A stretch of DNA of 64,000 nt, taken from assembly GCA_018881555.1 (NCBI GenBank), contig JACAXG010000007.1, positions 6,152,643 to 6,216,642 on the forward strand, read 5' to 3'. Below are positions 36,934 through 48,900 of this stretch, piece by piece. The notes under the pieces were generated by a model. The model was given only the letters and a program-made list of their open reading frames with translations. It made no database searches and was not told where the DNA came from. The stretch's first letter is position 1. The number at the start of each line of letters is the position of its first letter. This DNA comes from Amblyornis subalaris (lineage: Eukaryota; Chordata; Aves; Passeriformes; Ptilonorhynchidae). The translations under genes and the position numbers were made by a program.

Positions 36934-38374
36934 CTGCAAAAGAAATTCAGAGCATAAGAGGGGTTTAGTAGATCGATCTCTATTATTTTACAGCAGTGAT
37001 GTCAAATTTTTCCACAGGGACAAGCAGCACAAGCGTGAGTACAACACCTGAGTGCCACAGACTTCAGGCTTGCCTTTGTCATGCAACCAGGTGTGTGATC
37101 AATGTCTAGCTGTCCCCTGAGACCACGCTGGATCAATATATATCTGTTCTGGGTGGCCACACATAGTCAATACAAATCTGTCCCCTGTGACCCAGACAAA
37201 TATACAGGCACACTGCACCACCAAAGTGCTGGAGCATCCAGGGCAGCATTCTCATGGGATATTAGCCCACTGCAGGTTTATTCACTCATTGCTGATGCAA
37301 ATGAGGAGAGCAGTTAAATTCTGGGCACATCTGACCATACGAAAGAAGAGGTTTCTAGGTGTTTTGTGGAAGGAAAAAGGCTTAGAGTCCCCCAGGCTGC
37401 CAAGGGGAAGTGAACAAAGAGGGCATGGCAAGGGGCAACTCCACACCACGGGATGCCAGCTGGGCACACTGTTGGGTTTGCCTTTCAGACTTGCAGGGTG
37501 TAGACTTATTGCACATTGTAAATGCAAATATTTCTTAGCAGAAGGAAGCATTTATCTGTCACTCAGGCAGCTACTGAAGAGCAAGAAGGAGAGGGGACAC
37601 CAGAATAAATACATTTCCTTATTAAAAAGCTGCTCTGAGATGCAAGGCTTCTGTGAGGCAGGCAAAAGCTTATGTATAAACTGGAGTGTTGTGTCTTGAG
37701 ATAGATGGTTAGTGTAGGCTACAAGGATCTATTTCAAAGAAGTATCTGGACAAAAAATGTCCTTGCATTTGAGGATGAAGGAATACATCAAATTAACCAT
37801 AGCCTTCATTCTTCAGCAGAAGGGAAGGTCCTGGCAGTGAGAGCCCTTAGGTTTATAACGAGGCAACAGGTGAAATAAACTGCAGATGCAGTAAAACACT
37901 GGGCTAAATCTTTACACAGGGAAAACTAACTTGTATTAGTTATCTAGATTCACAGCCTCTCTCCTTTTTTTCAAAGCAGGGAAGACAACATGGATTTGAA
38001 CCAGAAGGATCAATATTTCAAATGTGGGTCTCTGGCTTCCAACCTCTAATGACTTATAAAGGACTTGGTTCTTTACACATAGATATTAAGCAAACTCCTT
38101 CTAAGTAAATGTCAAAGGAAATTGTACCACTGAATTATATTCAGGCAGGATTTCTTCTCTACAGACTCAGCCCCTGGAAGTTCAAAATCTCAGTTATAAC
38201 TATAATGCAAGCTATATACGATAATGCAAGTGAAGGAGAGCTGTGGCAAAAAAATATAATAAAAGTAGGACTACAATCAGATTGCATGATTTCTTGGAGT
38301 TGCTATACACATTTATCAAACACCAGGACATTGGTGAGGAATACATCTGGTCCAGGTAGCTGAGCTTGCAAACT

Positions 38375-38456
38375 GCAGATTGAGATGCAGATCGAGGTGC
38401 AGATTGTAATGCAGATTGAAATGCAGATTGAAATGCAGACTGAAATGCAGACTGAG
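38375..38456 (+). repeat. 12-bp minisatellite, nearly 7 copies
   Basis: Consecutive 12-base units begin at 38375, 38387, 38399, 38411, 38423, 38435 and 38447. The consensus is GCAGATTGAAAT. Units 4 and 5 are identical and the others differ by one to three substitutions. Because 12 is a multiple of 3, all frames stay open and give periodic peptides (for example QSAF repeats on the minus strand), but there is no sign of translation. It directly adjoins the GC-rich LTR-like segment. Confidence 0.95.
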
Positions 38457-38820
38457 TGGGAGCCCCAGACAAGAGGCTGTGAATTGCCAGCCTTTGGGAT
38501 AACAAAGGGCATGAAAAATGGGTGACGCCAGCCAGAGAAATGGACACCGGGAGACACAGCAGGAGCCGGGAACTGCCGACCCTCTGGATACCAAGACAGA
38601 TGAAGTCAGGCGAAACCAAGGAAGTGGATGGACACAGAGTGGGAGCAGGAGCCGAAGACTCGGGAGGAAGACCAAGGCTTGTGCGTGGGGAGACTGTGGG
38701 GATATACAAGCCCAGGGGTTCCTGTGTTGGGGGTCCCTCCTCGGAGGCACAATTCGGGCTGTTTCTGTGTTCCTGCACCGGAATAAATGGCTTTATGGAG
38801 ACATGTGAGACTCTGCAATG
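38457..38820 (+). mobile_element. possible LTR (promoter and poly(A) arrangement), type unknown
   Basis: A GC- and CpG-richer block inside an AT-rich intron. In plus orientation it carries a TATA-like ATATACAAG at about 38702, then a GC-rich stretch with a small inverted repeat (CCCTCCTCGGAGG), then AATAAA at 38782-38787 and GTGAGACTCTGCA ending near 38817. A TATA-to-AATAAA distance of about 80 bases is typical of the U3-R boundary region of retroviral LTRs. The minisatellite at its left could lie within U3. I could not find a matching second LTR, a certain primer binding site or gag/pol sequence. The sequence to about 38985 has the same composition and could be leader DNA. Confidence 0.4.
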
Positions 38821-40475
38821 GGAAACATGGGGTCGACACGGTGAGGAAACCTGGCCTGACTGTGAGTGGGATGCACAGGAGTCCAGCGGGGACCCACGGG
38901 GTCACTGGAGCCACTGCTGTGAAGGAGCTCCGGTCCCAGCAGTGACATCCCTGGCACTGGGAGTGTGACTGCCAGGGAATCTAGTGAATGGTCAGACTGG
39001 GAAGTTTCTCTAACAACATACGCACATAAACAGATTTCCTAATTACAAAAAGTGTTGGTTTGTTGTTTTTTTTTTTTTAATTTAACAACCCTCAAACACA
39101 TGCTTATTTTCTCAGTTTATCCTCCAGAGCTCTTTCCTTTCTTATGGTGTGCAGATCTTGGAAGGAGAAATAAAACAGGAAAACGCTAAAATGCAGACTA
39201 TTGATGCAGAACATATCCTGCAACTGCTCTATTTGCAATAAGGCAAGCTAAAAAATNGGAATCTTTGAAGGAAAGCCATCTTCATATGAGAACCTGACTT
39301 TTTCAAAGGAAATCAATACACTGGTGTAACAGGACCATATGCAATAGCAGAAAATGTCTGTCATAAAAAAAAATAACATATTAATACATTTTGTGCATTT
39401 CATTCCACAAAACAGTCAACGCAATTTACCCAAAAGGTATGACTACACCTAAAGAAATGAAATGCAAACTAAACGCTTATGGAAAATGAATTTCATTAAA
39501 ACTTTTCACCATAATCACACTGCCTAATTTTCAAAATTTCAAAGCCTGTTGTTGTATGTGCACATATAAAATTCAAGACTTCAGCTGACATGTCAGCAGT
39601 GAGCTTATTGGCATCAATAGCAAAAACTGATTTATATTCCAGGACAAGATCTGATCTTACTGGNATAGACTTGTAGATGCATCTTTTGCTGTGGCTGGAA
39701 GTCCTTAAATATGGCAGAGGTCTGTCCAGATACATTACAGTCATTGATCCTAAAGAAGGGCTTGAACACTCACGATTATGAAGACTGCAAGTTAAATGAA
39801 AATCTTCCTGGCACTATGCAAACTGAACTTTGAGGCTGGTATTTTGACATTTAGTCCTAATGTTTTACCATACAAATTAGTCTGCAATACAAACACATGG
39901 TCAGTATTTACCTCTGCTGCTATTTTAGAAATCAGTAATAGGATTTCCACTAAAACACCAGTGTGGTTTTCCTTAGACAATTCACAGACTATTTCCCAGG
40001 CACACGTTCTCTCATTTTTTAATCACCACTATGTTGCACTGCTGAGGGTNCCCCCTCCATTATCTTAGTGCATAATTGTTTGCATTTTTCACTATAAGGT
40101 AGTATAATGAGCCTTTAGGGTACTCCCAGATGCTGGTCTTTAGCTGCACTTTCAGTTAACTGAATCCTTTTTTTGTTTGTTTAACTGGAATTTGTTTCTC
40201 TGAAAGGGAACTAGCTCATCACCAGCAGATCCTTAGAAATTCAGAGCAATAAGACATGAATTAGATTGCAGCAATAGGCAAGAAAGCAAGGAGGAGATGA
40301 CAGAATAAGAACAACTCCCAAATCTCATTCCTCTTTTTCCTGTCCTCCATCCTGCCCAAAGCCCATGTACACGTTAATAAATGAGACTCAAGCAGTGCCC
40401 AAATTCTGTTCAAATCCTCCAGAGCAAGCCTGTAATACGAATTCTAGTGCAGGAACATTTGTTTGTATGATTTAC

Positions 40476-40572
40476 CAAAACAATGACAGCTGGCAGAGGA
40501 GTATGCTTGCGGACATGAATCATGGAGAGAATTTCCGGAAGGTGACCCTCGCGGGATGCAACGAAGAACATC
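40476..40572 (-). CDS. SLC7A11: SLC7A11 coding exon 9: loop between helices 8 and 9
   Basis: 97 bases. The first completes an arginine codon split AG|G with the upstream exon, and the rest encode [18 protein letters not shown], then [23 protein letters not shown] and the [12 protein letters not shown] segment are hallmarks of the xCT subfamily. The acceptor on the minus strand is TTTCCCACCAG and the donor GTAAAT. The human protein has LFY where this bird has MFF, and the remainder is unchanged as far as I remember it. The segment forms the intracellular loop after helix 8 and the start of helix 9. Confidence 0.97.
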
Positions 40573-41049
40573 CTGGTGGGAAATAAATGTGGACAGACTT
40601 TAAATGTGCTCATTACTGTGACTACGCAAAGTGGCCCATGAAAGTCACAAAGCACAGCAGCACTTCTTTCTTAGTCTTGTTTGAGGTGTTTTGAATGAAA
40701 ACACTGTCCGGAGAAACCCACACACAGAAATCAAAACCCTCTCCGAATGCGCCCTTTGATTGGTGTTTGGAAATATGAGTTAATATTTCCCCTCCAATTT
40801 CTCTCTTTCTCACGATAAAAAGCAGCCATTAGTTAAGGGCTATCCTCAGAGGGATTCATTTCCAAACCATCCAAAGGATTTTAACAAGAGTACCCCAGGC
40901 AAAGTGAGAAAAAGCCCTACACCTGGTAAACAATGTAGTTAGTTATCATATCCTGCTAAAGAAATGAACCCTACTCTCCCTTCCCCTTGCTTCCCTACTT
41001 TCAGTGTGTATCCCAAGCCCTGACCCACAGTAATATCAGCAGTACTCAC
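40573..41049 (-). other. SLC7A11: SLC7A11 intron 8 (477 bp)
   Basis: The shortest intron seen, with donor GTGAGT and acceptor TTTCCCACCAG. No repeat is present. Nothing apart from splice signals is recognised. Confidence 0.85.
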
Positions 41050-41153
41050 CTGGAGACCGCAAAAACGCCTCCATTCATAGATCCAAAGCAGGAGAGAGCA
41101 ACAAACACTGGTACAGCTAAAGAAAAGTTTCCCATTAGTCGCTCGGCAAAGGT
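41050..41153 (-). CDS. SLC7A11: SLC7A11 coding exon 8: helix 8 with the substrate-pathway cysteine
   Basis: 104 bases in phase 0, ending two bases into an arginine codon before GTGAGT. The translation starts [14 protein letters not shown] and runs through [15 protein letters not shown] to VFAVS. The SCFGSMNGG motif contains the cysteine equivalent to human Cys327 in helix 8, known from thiol-modification work to sit near the substrate path, and it is conserved here. The exon is too short to show as a long open frame, so it was found by the motif and its splice borders (acceptor CTCCTCTAACAG). One N at 41169 lies in the flanking intron and not in the exon. Confidence 0.97.
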
Positions 41154-42329
41154 CTGTTAGAGGAGAGANAAACACACAATGATTTTTCATAAAACAGGAC
41201 AATAATTGTGCTCTATTAGCAAATTATCATGGTGTTAGTTATACCCCTTCTCTGCATCCCTCACTGAGTGCTGTGCTTTTGTTGCCCCTTTTGTGAGAGC
41301 ACAGCTACTACAGCTGAGCTGTCCCACCCTTCCTCCTGAGTGAGTGTGGAAGATCTCCAGGTGAAGCAATGCTGAGGAGGTGAAATCAGGCCCTGACTCA
41401 TGTTGATTTAGACTGTTATGGCTCCAAAGAAGAAGATCAAGCCTGAATGGATCAAGGTCTGATCTGCACACCTAATATCTTTTTTTCTACAGCTTTCATT
41501 GCACTCAGCTGATGCTACCCAGTGCTATAGTCCATCCATTCATGCTTTAGAGTTCTAGGTTAGCAAAAGAGCCGTAGTTGGAGTTTGGGCCACCACAGGA
41601 GACATGCTCTTCATTCATTCATTTTCTTCATGTTTACAAAATGTTTTCTTTCTAGATTTCCCATTAGCTACAGAATTCGATCAGTTTTCAAAAGCCACAT
41701 CAATCGAAATAGCCACAGGCAATGTCACTACTGGAAAGGAAATGGAATTTTTTTTAATTTCCTCATTGTGACACAGATACCGTAAATATAAAAATCAGTG
41801 TCATCACCANAATTCAGCAAGAAAAATCAAAGCAGTATTTCCTAGCCATGTTGCCTTGCAACTCCCTCCCAAATGAGCTCCAGTATTCACAGAAAACCTC
41901 TTCTTAAATACTCAGGACACACATTGTGCAGAGACAGAGTTATCGTCTCCTGCTACACAAGATAGTTCAGAGCTCTCACTTCCATAAATATCTGTGATTC
42001 CTGCTTCCCAGGAGCTGAGCTTACAATTTAGCACTGAATTTTTCAAGCATGTATTTGGNTATAAAATTCAAGTCCTACTGACTTTGTTATAAGAGGTAAA
42101 TAAATACAGTCCAGTGTTACATTATAAATGCTATCCATGGCCTTAAAGTGCAGTCCCACTCATCAGTCAAAAATCAGACTAATTTCACCAGGATGCTAAT
42201 AAGTGCTGCCATACTAAAACCTGATTGGATTTGTCCACCCAATTCTTTTNTTCCCCCTGGAAATAAGAATATATCAACAAACACAACTGCAGCAGGGATA
42301 TAGTTTTGTATTTTTCTTCTGTAACTTAC
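41154..42329 (-). other. SLC7A11: SLC7A11 intron 7 (about 1.2 kb)
   Basis: Bounded by the donor GTAAGT after the GTG codon and the acceptor CTCTAACAG. No repeats or other elements are recognised. Confidence 0.85.
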
Positions 42330-42453
42330 CACTGCTACAGCTTTTGAAAGCAGCAATTCCCCAGCACTGATTGTAGTGAAATAAGCCACGTTTGTTAACA
42401 CATAGCCAACTGTGACGATAATCATTGAAATGCATATTGCGAGGGGTATGTTT
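42330..42453 (-). CDS. SLC7A11: SLC7A11 coding exon 7: helix 7
   Basis: 124 bases. The first A completes a lysine codon begun in the upstream exon, followed by 41 codons starting [19 protein letters not shown], then TNVAYFTTI, then [11 protein letters not shown]. This matches mammalian xCT with the first residue N instead of T. It forms helix 7 and the following extracellular stretch. The acceptor is CTTGTGTATTTCAG and the donor GTAAGT. It is the most 5' coding exon visible, so within this window the gene is cut off on its 5' side. Confidence 0.97.
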
Positions 42454-43984
42454 CTGAAATACACAAGGTAGCTCATTATTTTGCAATCTGGTTGCTAGTC
42501 CCTGAACATGAAACAAATAACATGAGAAGAAGCCACTAATGATGGTGAATGCACATTTGGTGATCCCAAAATATCATCATTAGGAACTACCATGAAAAAA
42601 GAGAATAAACAAAACCCCCTAGACAAACAAAACAGGTTTATAATGAAGAGGTGAGAAACTGTTTCAGGGAGGAGTCCTTTGGGGACACCAAGAGACTTGT
42701 GGTCCCCATACTTTCCTTACAAGTATGGCCTATTTGAGCTGCCTGCTGAGATTGACTTGCAAGCTGCACCCAGACACCTGGAGGTGTTTGACATCTTCCC
42801 CTGGATGCCAAAATATCNAGCATGTGAAATTCTGCCCTTTCCTCCTCCATGCATTTCTTGCCTCACACACCCTACTATANCCCAGTTCTCTCTCTCACTA
42901 TTCAAGGAAACATGAGAGCAGAATATTACACAGAAACAGCACAAATTCTCACACTTAGCACAGCATAAGTGGTATTGAAAAGCACAACCCCTCTGACATA
43001 TTAGCTAAAAGACAGAACAATAACAAACAAACAAATAAATAATAATGCCAAACTTTTACACAGCATGTCCTTCTAGTTGAAAAAGCAGAATTATTTCTTT
43101 TTTAAACAGGAAGAACAGAGGCACTGTGAATTTGTCCAATGCCACCTCAAGCAAATGTTTGACTCAGGAGAAAAAAACAGATGCATCAAGTGTTACTCTA
43201 GTCTCTTTCCACTTATTATTATTGATATCTACATCATGCCAAGAAAAGAATCAGATCTGAGACTAATCCTTTAATTCTAAGGCTGTGACAGTATGTACAG
43301 TTCCTCTGAGAAACTGAGAGCTCCTGCTTCACAGCTGGTTCCCTCCAGATATCTGTATTAAGGCTGCTTTTGAAGGGATGGAGAGGTTGCCATATTTAGA
43401 GAACTTTGTTGTGAAGGTCACCCCATCAGGTGGAAGAAAGGAGAGACTGAACTAGGAATTGTGGTGTTCCAGAAGAGATCACAAGCATAGTTCTAAAGGA
43501 CTCTTGTAATCACCTCAAAGGAAAAGGTTGAAAACCACCACAAAGATCCATTTTTTTCTGATATTTTTCTCAAAGAAACACAGCCAGGTCAGAATTAATT
43601 CACCACTTATTTCTTGAATAGATCCTTTACCTCAGTAAGGCTGTATAGAGCTGAAAAGAAGCTCTAAACCAAGACTAAATAAATAAATTTATTTCTTTAT
43701 AAATAAGTAAACAGGACAGTATCTTTGTTACACGTCTTGCCCACTTTAGAAACCGTGGTGTCAAATACTCCCATTAACCCCAACACACAGGCAGGTAAGA
43801 GGATCATTCCAGTAATACAACACCGAATCTGAGCAGACATCCGCCTTAACCCACGNCTACCTCAGGCAGACATTCCCGGGTGAAGAAACCGGAAAAAGGG
43901 AAGCCAGTAAGCTTGCAGAATGTTCTTGTTGATGGAGAAGATGACAACAAGGACTACAGCAAAGAGCCCAGAACACAGGTGCTG

Positions 43985-44252
43985 TATTGNCGGAAAACCC
44001 ATAGAATGATGGACTTGAGAAATACTGCAGTTCTGTGTGGTGATACTATATGCAAAAATGGGTTNTGTAGGCCAGTTGCAAGATATATTGCAACCAGTTG
44101 GGTTGAGTTTCTTACCCGACCTGGGTGTAAATTGAATTCTATCCTTCTAGCATGTGATTCAAGCTAGGCATACATGGATTCAGAACAGGGATTTTATCTA
44201 TATCTTCTGCACCGCAGATGAATGCTTTAACCACCAAGCTATCGGACAAATT
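43985..44252 (-). mobile_element. tRNA-derived SINE or tRNA pseudogene, degraded
   Basis: On the minus strand 44241-44224 reads TAGCTTGGTGGTTAAAGC, a good Pol III A box with D-loop. 44218-44206 has complementary arms (TCTGC and GCAGA) at the place of an anticodon stem. 44186-44176 reads GTTCTGAATCC, a B box close to GGTTCGAATCC. The A-B spacing is 37 bases, within the normal range. About 190 bases of non-tRNA sequence follow, as in a SINE body, but I do not recognise the family. The left border is a guess. Confidence 0.6.
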
Positions 44253-45833
44253 AGCCCTTACTCCAACCTTGAAAAGGATGTTTCCAGACAAAGAAAGCAA
44301 ATTTGGACTGTTTTCACAAATACCATTTAAATGACCAAGAGCGTATTGTTAAACTTAAGAAATTATCTTTGTTCATTCTAACTCTCACCAAACACCCTGT
44401 ATTCACATCTAACTTAAATCGCAGCTTAATTTCCGATAAAACAAAGTGGCAGTTCAAAATTAGGGGGGCAAAAAGAAGAATCATGCTTCCAAACATGACC
44501 ATTTTCTTAGCACTGCAAGTCCTGCCTTGTTACGCCAAAGAGCACTAATGCCTTTGGATAGTAATACCAACAGAAAAAAAAAAAACAGACTCAGGAGAAG
44601 AATAAAACCCCTATACCAGCCAGAACTAGTCAGCAAGCACTATTCATTAAAAAGCCTGCAAATCATAGCTCAGTGCCTGGAGGAGCACAAGGGATGCTGT
44701 GACTCCTAAGCTCCCGAGTCCTTGTTTTTGAGGGAAGCGCGTGCTCAGGCTGCACCTCCTTTTGTCTCCTGGCAGGAGCGAGCCTTCAGAGGGCTGTCTT
44801 ACGTGGCACAACCCTTCCAAGCGCTGCTTATTACCCACTGCTTCCAGTGACAGATTTAGACAGAAATAAAAGGCCGGTTTCAAGATTTCAGGGATGAGCA
44901 ACACGGTATGGTTCATTTCCCACTGACACCTCCGCTCAGATTTGCACTTGGTCCTCGCATCACCTGAAAGCACAGGCAGACAGGTAGGAACCATATGTAA
45001 AACCACTGAGTGAGAGCTTTAATTGTGTCTCTTCTATCCATCCAATTTAAGAGGCCGTTCCCCAGTTTGGAACAGGATCCCACTATCAGACTTTCTGCTT
45101 TGTACTGCAGTCACCATGCTGGAATAAAAACTGTAATGCCGTTACCAATAAAGATTTCCTCCTTGCCTGAGACGATCACTGTATCAATTTTCTTGGAATA
45201 TTTTAGATATTCTCCCAGACTTCCAAATCTTTTCTCTAAATAAGAAAAATCATACCTAAGTTCTATTCTCCACTAAACTGCCTCTGTTGATGCAATTTTC
45301 ACCTTTCCACTTGTGCATTCTATGAATCACACACAACACAGGGTGTCAGCATATTGATAAGGCGTGTTTCTGATGTAATGGAAATTCACAACTGCCTCAC
45401 AGCTAGCTGAGACTTTTGGACTAGAGAGAGACAGAAAGTTCAAGAAAAATANATTTTCCACTTCTATTTTTTTTTAAGATTTTGATTCATCAAAGCTAAA
45501 ACTTCTGGGAAACTTGAGCATATCAGCAGGACATTTCTTTTGGAAAAAAAAAAAATCTTAGAAGCAAAACACAAATCTCATCCTACTGATAAAGACCTCA
45601 GAATGGTCAACGGCTTCAAAACCACAGCACTGAGGGTGCTCAGAGACAGAAAATTGCAATATCTCATTTACTCAAAGCAAGTCGAGGACTTGAACTTGCA
45701 TTGAAGTGTCTCTTGGTTACTACAGGGAAGTCCTTTCGCACTTCACTTCAGAGAGAAATTTCAAAATATTTCAAAGGCAAGAACAAGTCTTTTCAAACTA
45801 GCTGTTTGTCTGAGAAGACCTTGAGGTGCTGAT

Positions 45834-45975
45834 CACAGAATCATCATGGAATCATAGAACGGTTTGGAGTGGAAGAGACCTTAAAGATCATCTAGTTCCA
45901 GTCCNCCCTGCTGAGGGCAAGGACACTTTTCATTAAACCAGGTTACTCAGGGCCCAATCCAATCTGGTCTTGATA
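45834..45975 (-). mobile_element. CR1 LINE 3' fragment
   Basis: Antisense CR1 3' UTR: GGAATCATAGAACGGTTTGG, GACCTTAAAGATCATCTAGT, and CCAGGTTACTCAGGGCCCAA. About 140 bp remain. The CR1 sense strand equals the SLC7A11 sense strand. Confidence 0.92.
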
Positions 45976-48900
45976 TTAGCTCCAAACTTAAAACAATTAT
46001 TTGGAAACGTCTTGAACATCACTGTCAAGACGATATTCAAGCAGACTGCTCCTCGGTTAGAAGGCAAAGCTGCTGCCAGGAAAGTCTTTTTGCAATATTC
46101 ATCTCTTCTCCCAAAACTTTGAAGAAAATCAGTATCAAAAGCAATCTGGGGAAACCTGAATCAGGAAAATATTGACCATATAATTATAAAGTCTTTATAA
46201 AAGCAGGTCAGAGAAAATTAGGACAGCTTCTACGCATCTGAATGTTGACTAAAATTGAATTAAATCTCCACACCTTTTAAGACTTAGCCATCCCTAGCTA
46301 CTATTCAAAGCTGCATCTTCCCCTTCTGCCCTANACACAGAGCAACTGTAAAGAAGAATCACAACAGCTTGAACAAAGAGCACATCTACCTTCTACGATT
46401 CCCAGAAAAAGTCACCAAGGGGCCTCCCAACACAGAGCAGTTCAGCATTGGGAATACTGCCCATCCTGTCCTATACAGGGCTGAAATGCATCACCAAGCA
46501 ATGCTGTAAATGGCTTGGAAGCAAATTTCCTTCCTCTGGAGCCTGTAAAAGGAATCAGAGCTAGGGCATACAGTTCAGTTAATCAGGATAACCACTGGAT
46601 TTTGGATTTAACCTTCAGTGTTGCAGAATCACAGATCTTCCGATAATCGGCTCTAGGATGTCTCTACCTCCTACAAACATTTTTGCAAGAACAAACACAA
46701 AGCAGAGTAAGCAAGAGAAGAGAAAAAGAGAAAAAAAGATGAAAGGAAAAGAAAAATAATGCCAGAGCAAGAGTCTCAGGATGAGAAAAACAATGTCAAT
46801 CAACCAGCTGAGGACCATTCCCAGAAACCTACAGCACATATTCCAGTTTAATGGCAACTCTTGTAACAACAAACAGTGAGCGCTGAGAGCTGTGACCACT
46901 GCGGGCTCTTCTTTCTATGAAATGACAACCACACAGTCAAATACCCCCCACCAAGCCAGCTGAGTTCACAAGGGTGAAACACATTGTTGCCACATCCTTT
47001 GTTATTTAGAGGCCATACCAAAACCATTTCCTTGCATTCATTTCAAAGCCAGGTTTTACAAACGCTCATCACAGTCAACTGTCCTGGACAAAGAGGCACT
47101 ATCGGGACCCAGCCAGGAAATGTAAATAAGAAGGTCTAAATAAATCACTTGATTACTGATAAAGTTACATGAAATTACATCTTTACTGTAGTAGGGAAAT
47201 TGTGGAAGATACTTTGATATATAAATTTAGAAAGAAAATAGTAAAAAAGGAGATGGCAAGTCCCTAATTCCCCTAATTTCCAGGCAAGGACTTGCTTAGT
47301 TTTCATGAGCATGAATATATACACGCTGTTATTTCTTTAGTTGAAAATTTACCACCAGAAAAGTTTCAAAAGTTCCCTTGTGCAGTAATTTATTCACCAT
47401 TTGCGATCCGCTAAGCAATTTTCAAAATGAACTCTTTCCAGATTTTGGCACTCTTCAAAAAATCTAATCATCCACTTCACTGTCCACAGGGCCAAAGCTT
47501 GGCAGAAGAAATTACAAGAGCAAATTTATCCAAATAACTTGACACTGGAAAAAAATAACCAAATACAGAAAGTGACAAGAGAACCCTGGTTATTTAATAT
47601 TCCCAGGACTACAGGTAAGGGACGTGTTCCAGAGTCAAACCTATATCTCTCACCATTCCCAGGCAGTCATTCTGTGAGCTGTGGCAATCCCAAATCCTGG
47701 ACAGCAAACAGCACATTTTGGTATAAACTTACTTATCCCTGACACATTTTTAATGCAAAAAGCAGCCTACAAGACAGCACATTACACTGAAGGGATCAAA
47801 TGGTTCTCACCATGTCAACAGGTGAAAAAACTACAATCTCATCAATCTGCTAGGAGAAAAGGTGGATGTAAAACTTCAAAGGAGGCCACCTCCCAGGACT
47901 GANTCAAAGCCAGGAACAGACAGGCAAAGGGGATGGGAATCATCACGGCATCTCTCAAATCCACGTATTTGTAGATGCTAACCAGTGTCTCAGCAACAGC
48001 TGACTTCAGTGACAAGCTATTATTATCTTGTTTATTGTAGTGAAGATTCCTCTCAGCAAAGCACCTCTTCCACCCCTTCATTGCCTCCCAATATGTTCCA
48101 TCCTTATGTTCCAGATCGGAGGGGCTTGCAGTCTGTGGGTTTGCAGCTCAGACAGTACTCAATTACATGACTTCTCTTCATCGTCTTTCGATCTTTTTTG
48201 ATTTTGAGGGGAGAAATGAAACGAAGAAAAGCCTAGCCATTAAGCTTGCACTTTTATTTACACCACCACATGCTCCATGGGTGCTACTGCTGGAGTGAGT
48301 GTTAAAGGGCTCCCTTGCTGATTTGCATGCTTTGGTTCCATGCCTCTGACTTCAGAGACACAGCAGCATGACACGGGGATAACAAAGTGAAGAATCAGGT
48401 TACAGTTTACATTTTAAAACCTGACTGCCTTCTATCACCTAGCAAGTGAGGAAAAGAGCTTCTGCTGNGCTAATTACTTGTTTACTTCTCGGTGTTTGAC
48501 TTCACTGGTTCAGATTCTAATTGCTTACAGTTTGTAAATAGGGTCTTCTATGACCAGCTGACTTTAAAGGGTCATACTGTGCTACCAGTGTGCTGCAAAG
48601 AGCAGGAAATTTTATTAATTTCTCAGATGTTTTCGGTACCTTTTCCTCAAACATGGATTAGCATAAAAACTGCTTTATCTAAAACTTAAGACTTAGAAAG
48701 GTATTAATTGCACAGGGTAACACTCTTCTCCATAAAACATCTCCTTCCAGGCAAACCCTCCCAGCTAAAGTCTCTAGAAGCAGATCTGTCAACAGCCCTT
48801 GAGAAACTGAGAACAGTTGTTACGCTCACAAGGGGATTTGCTTTATTTGAATAGAGATTTAAACTTGGCTATGATTTCTTTGTGTACAAACTCAGGTTGC

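Larger units (their letters stand above)
36934..40475 (-). other. SLC7A11: SLC7A11 intron 9 (about 3.5 kb)
   Basis: Bounded by the donor GTAAAT after the TTG codon and the acceptor TTTGCAG. It contains the 12-bp minisatellite and the LTR-like GC-rich segment described separately (38375-38820). The rest is ordinary AT-rich intron. Confidence 0.8.

Noticed and set aside
38522..38968. 148-codon plus-strand open frame and 188-codon minus-strand frame with QSAF repeats
   Set aside because: Both are consequences of the GC-rich block and of the 12-bp minisatellite, whose unit length is a multiple of three.
46615..46899. Hydrophobic minus-strand frame that might be a transporter exon
   Set aside because: The hydrophobicity comes from antisense of purine-rich DNA. 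It matches no xCT helix and has no consistent splice borders.
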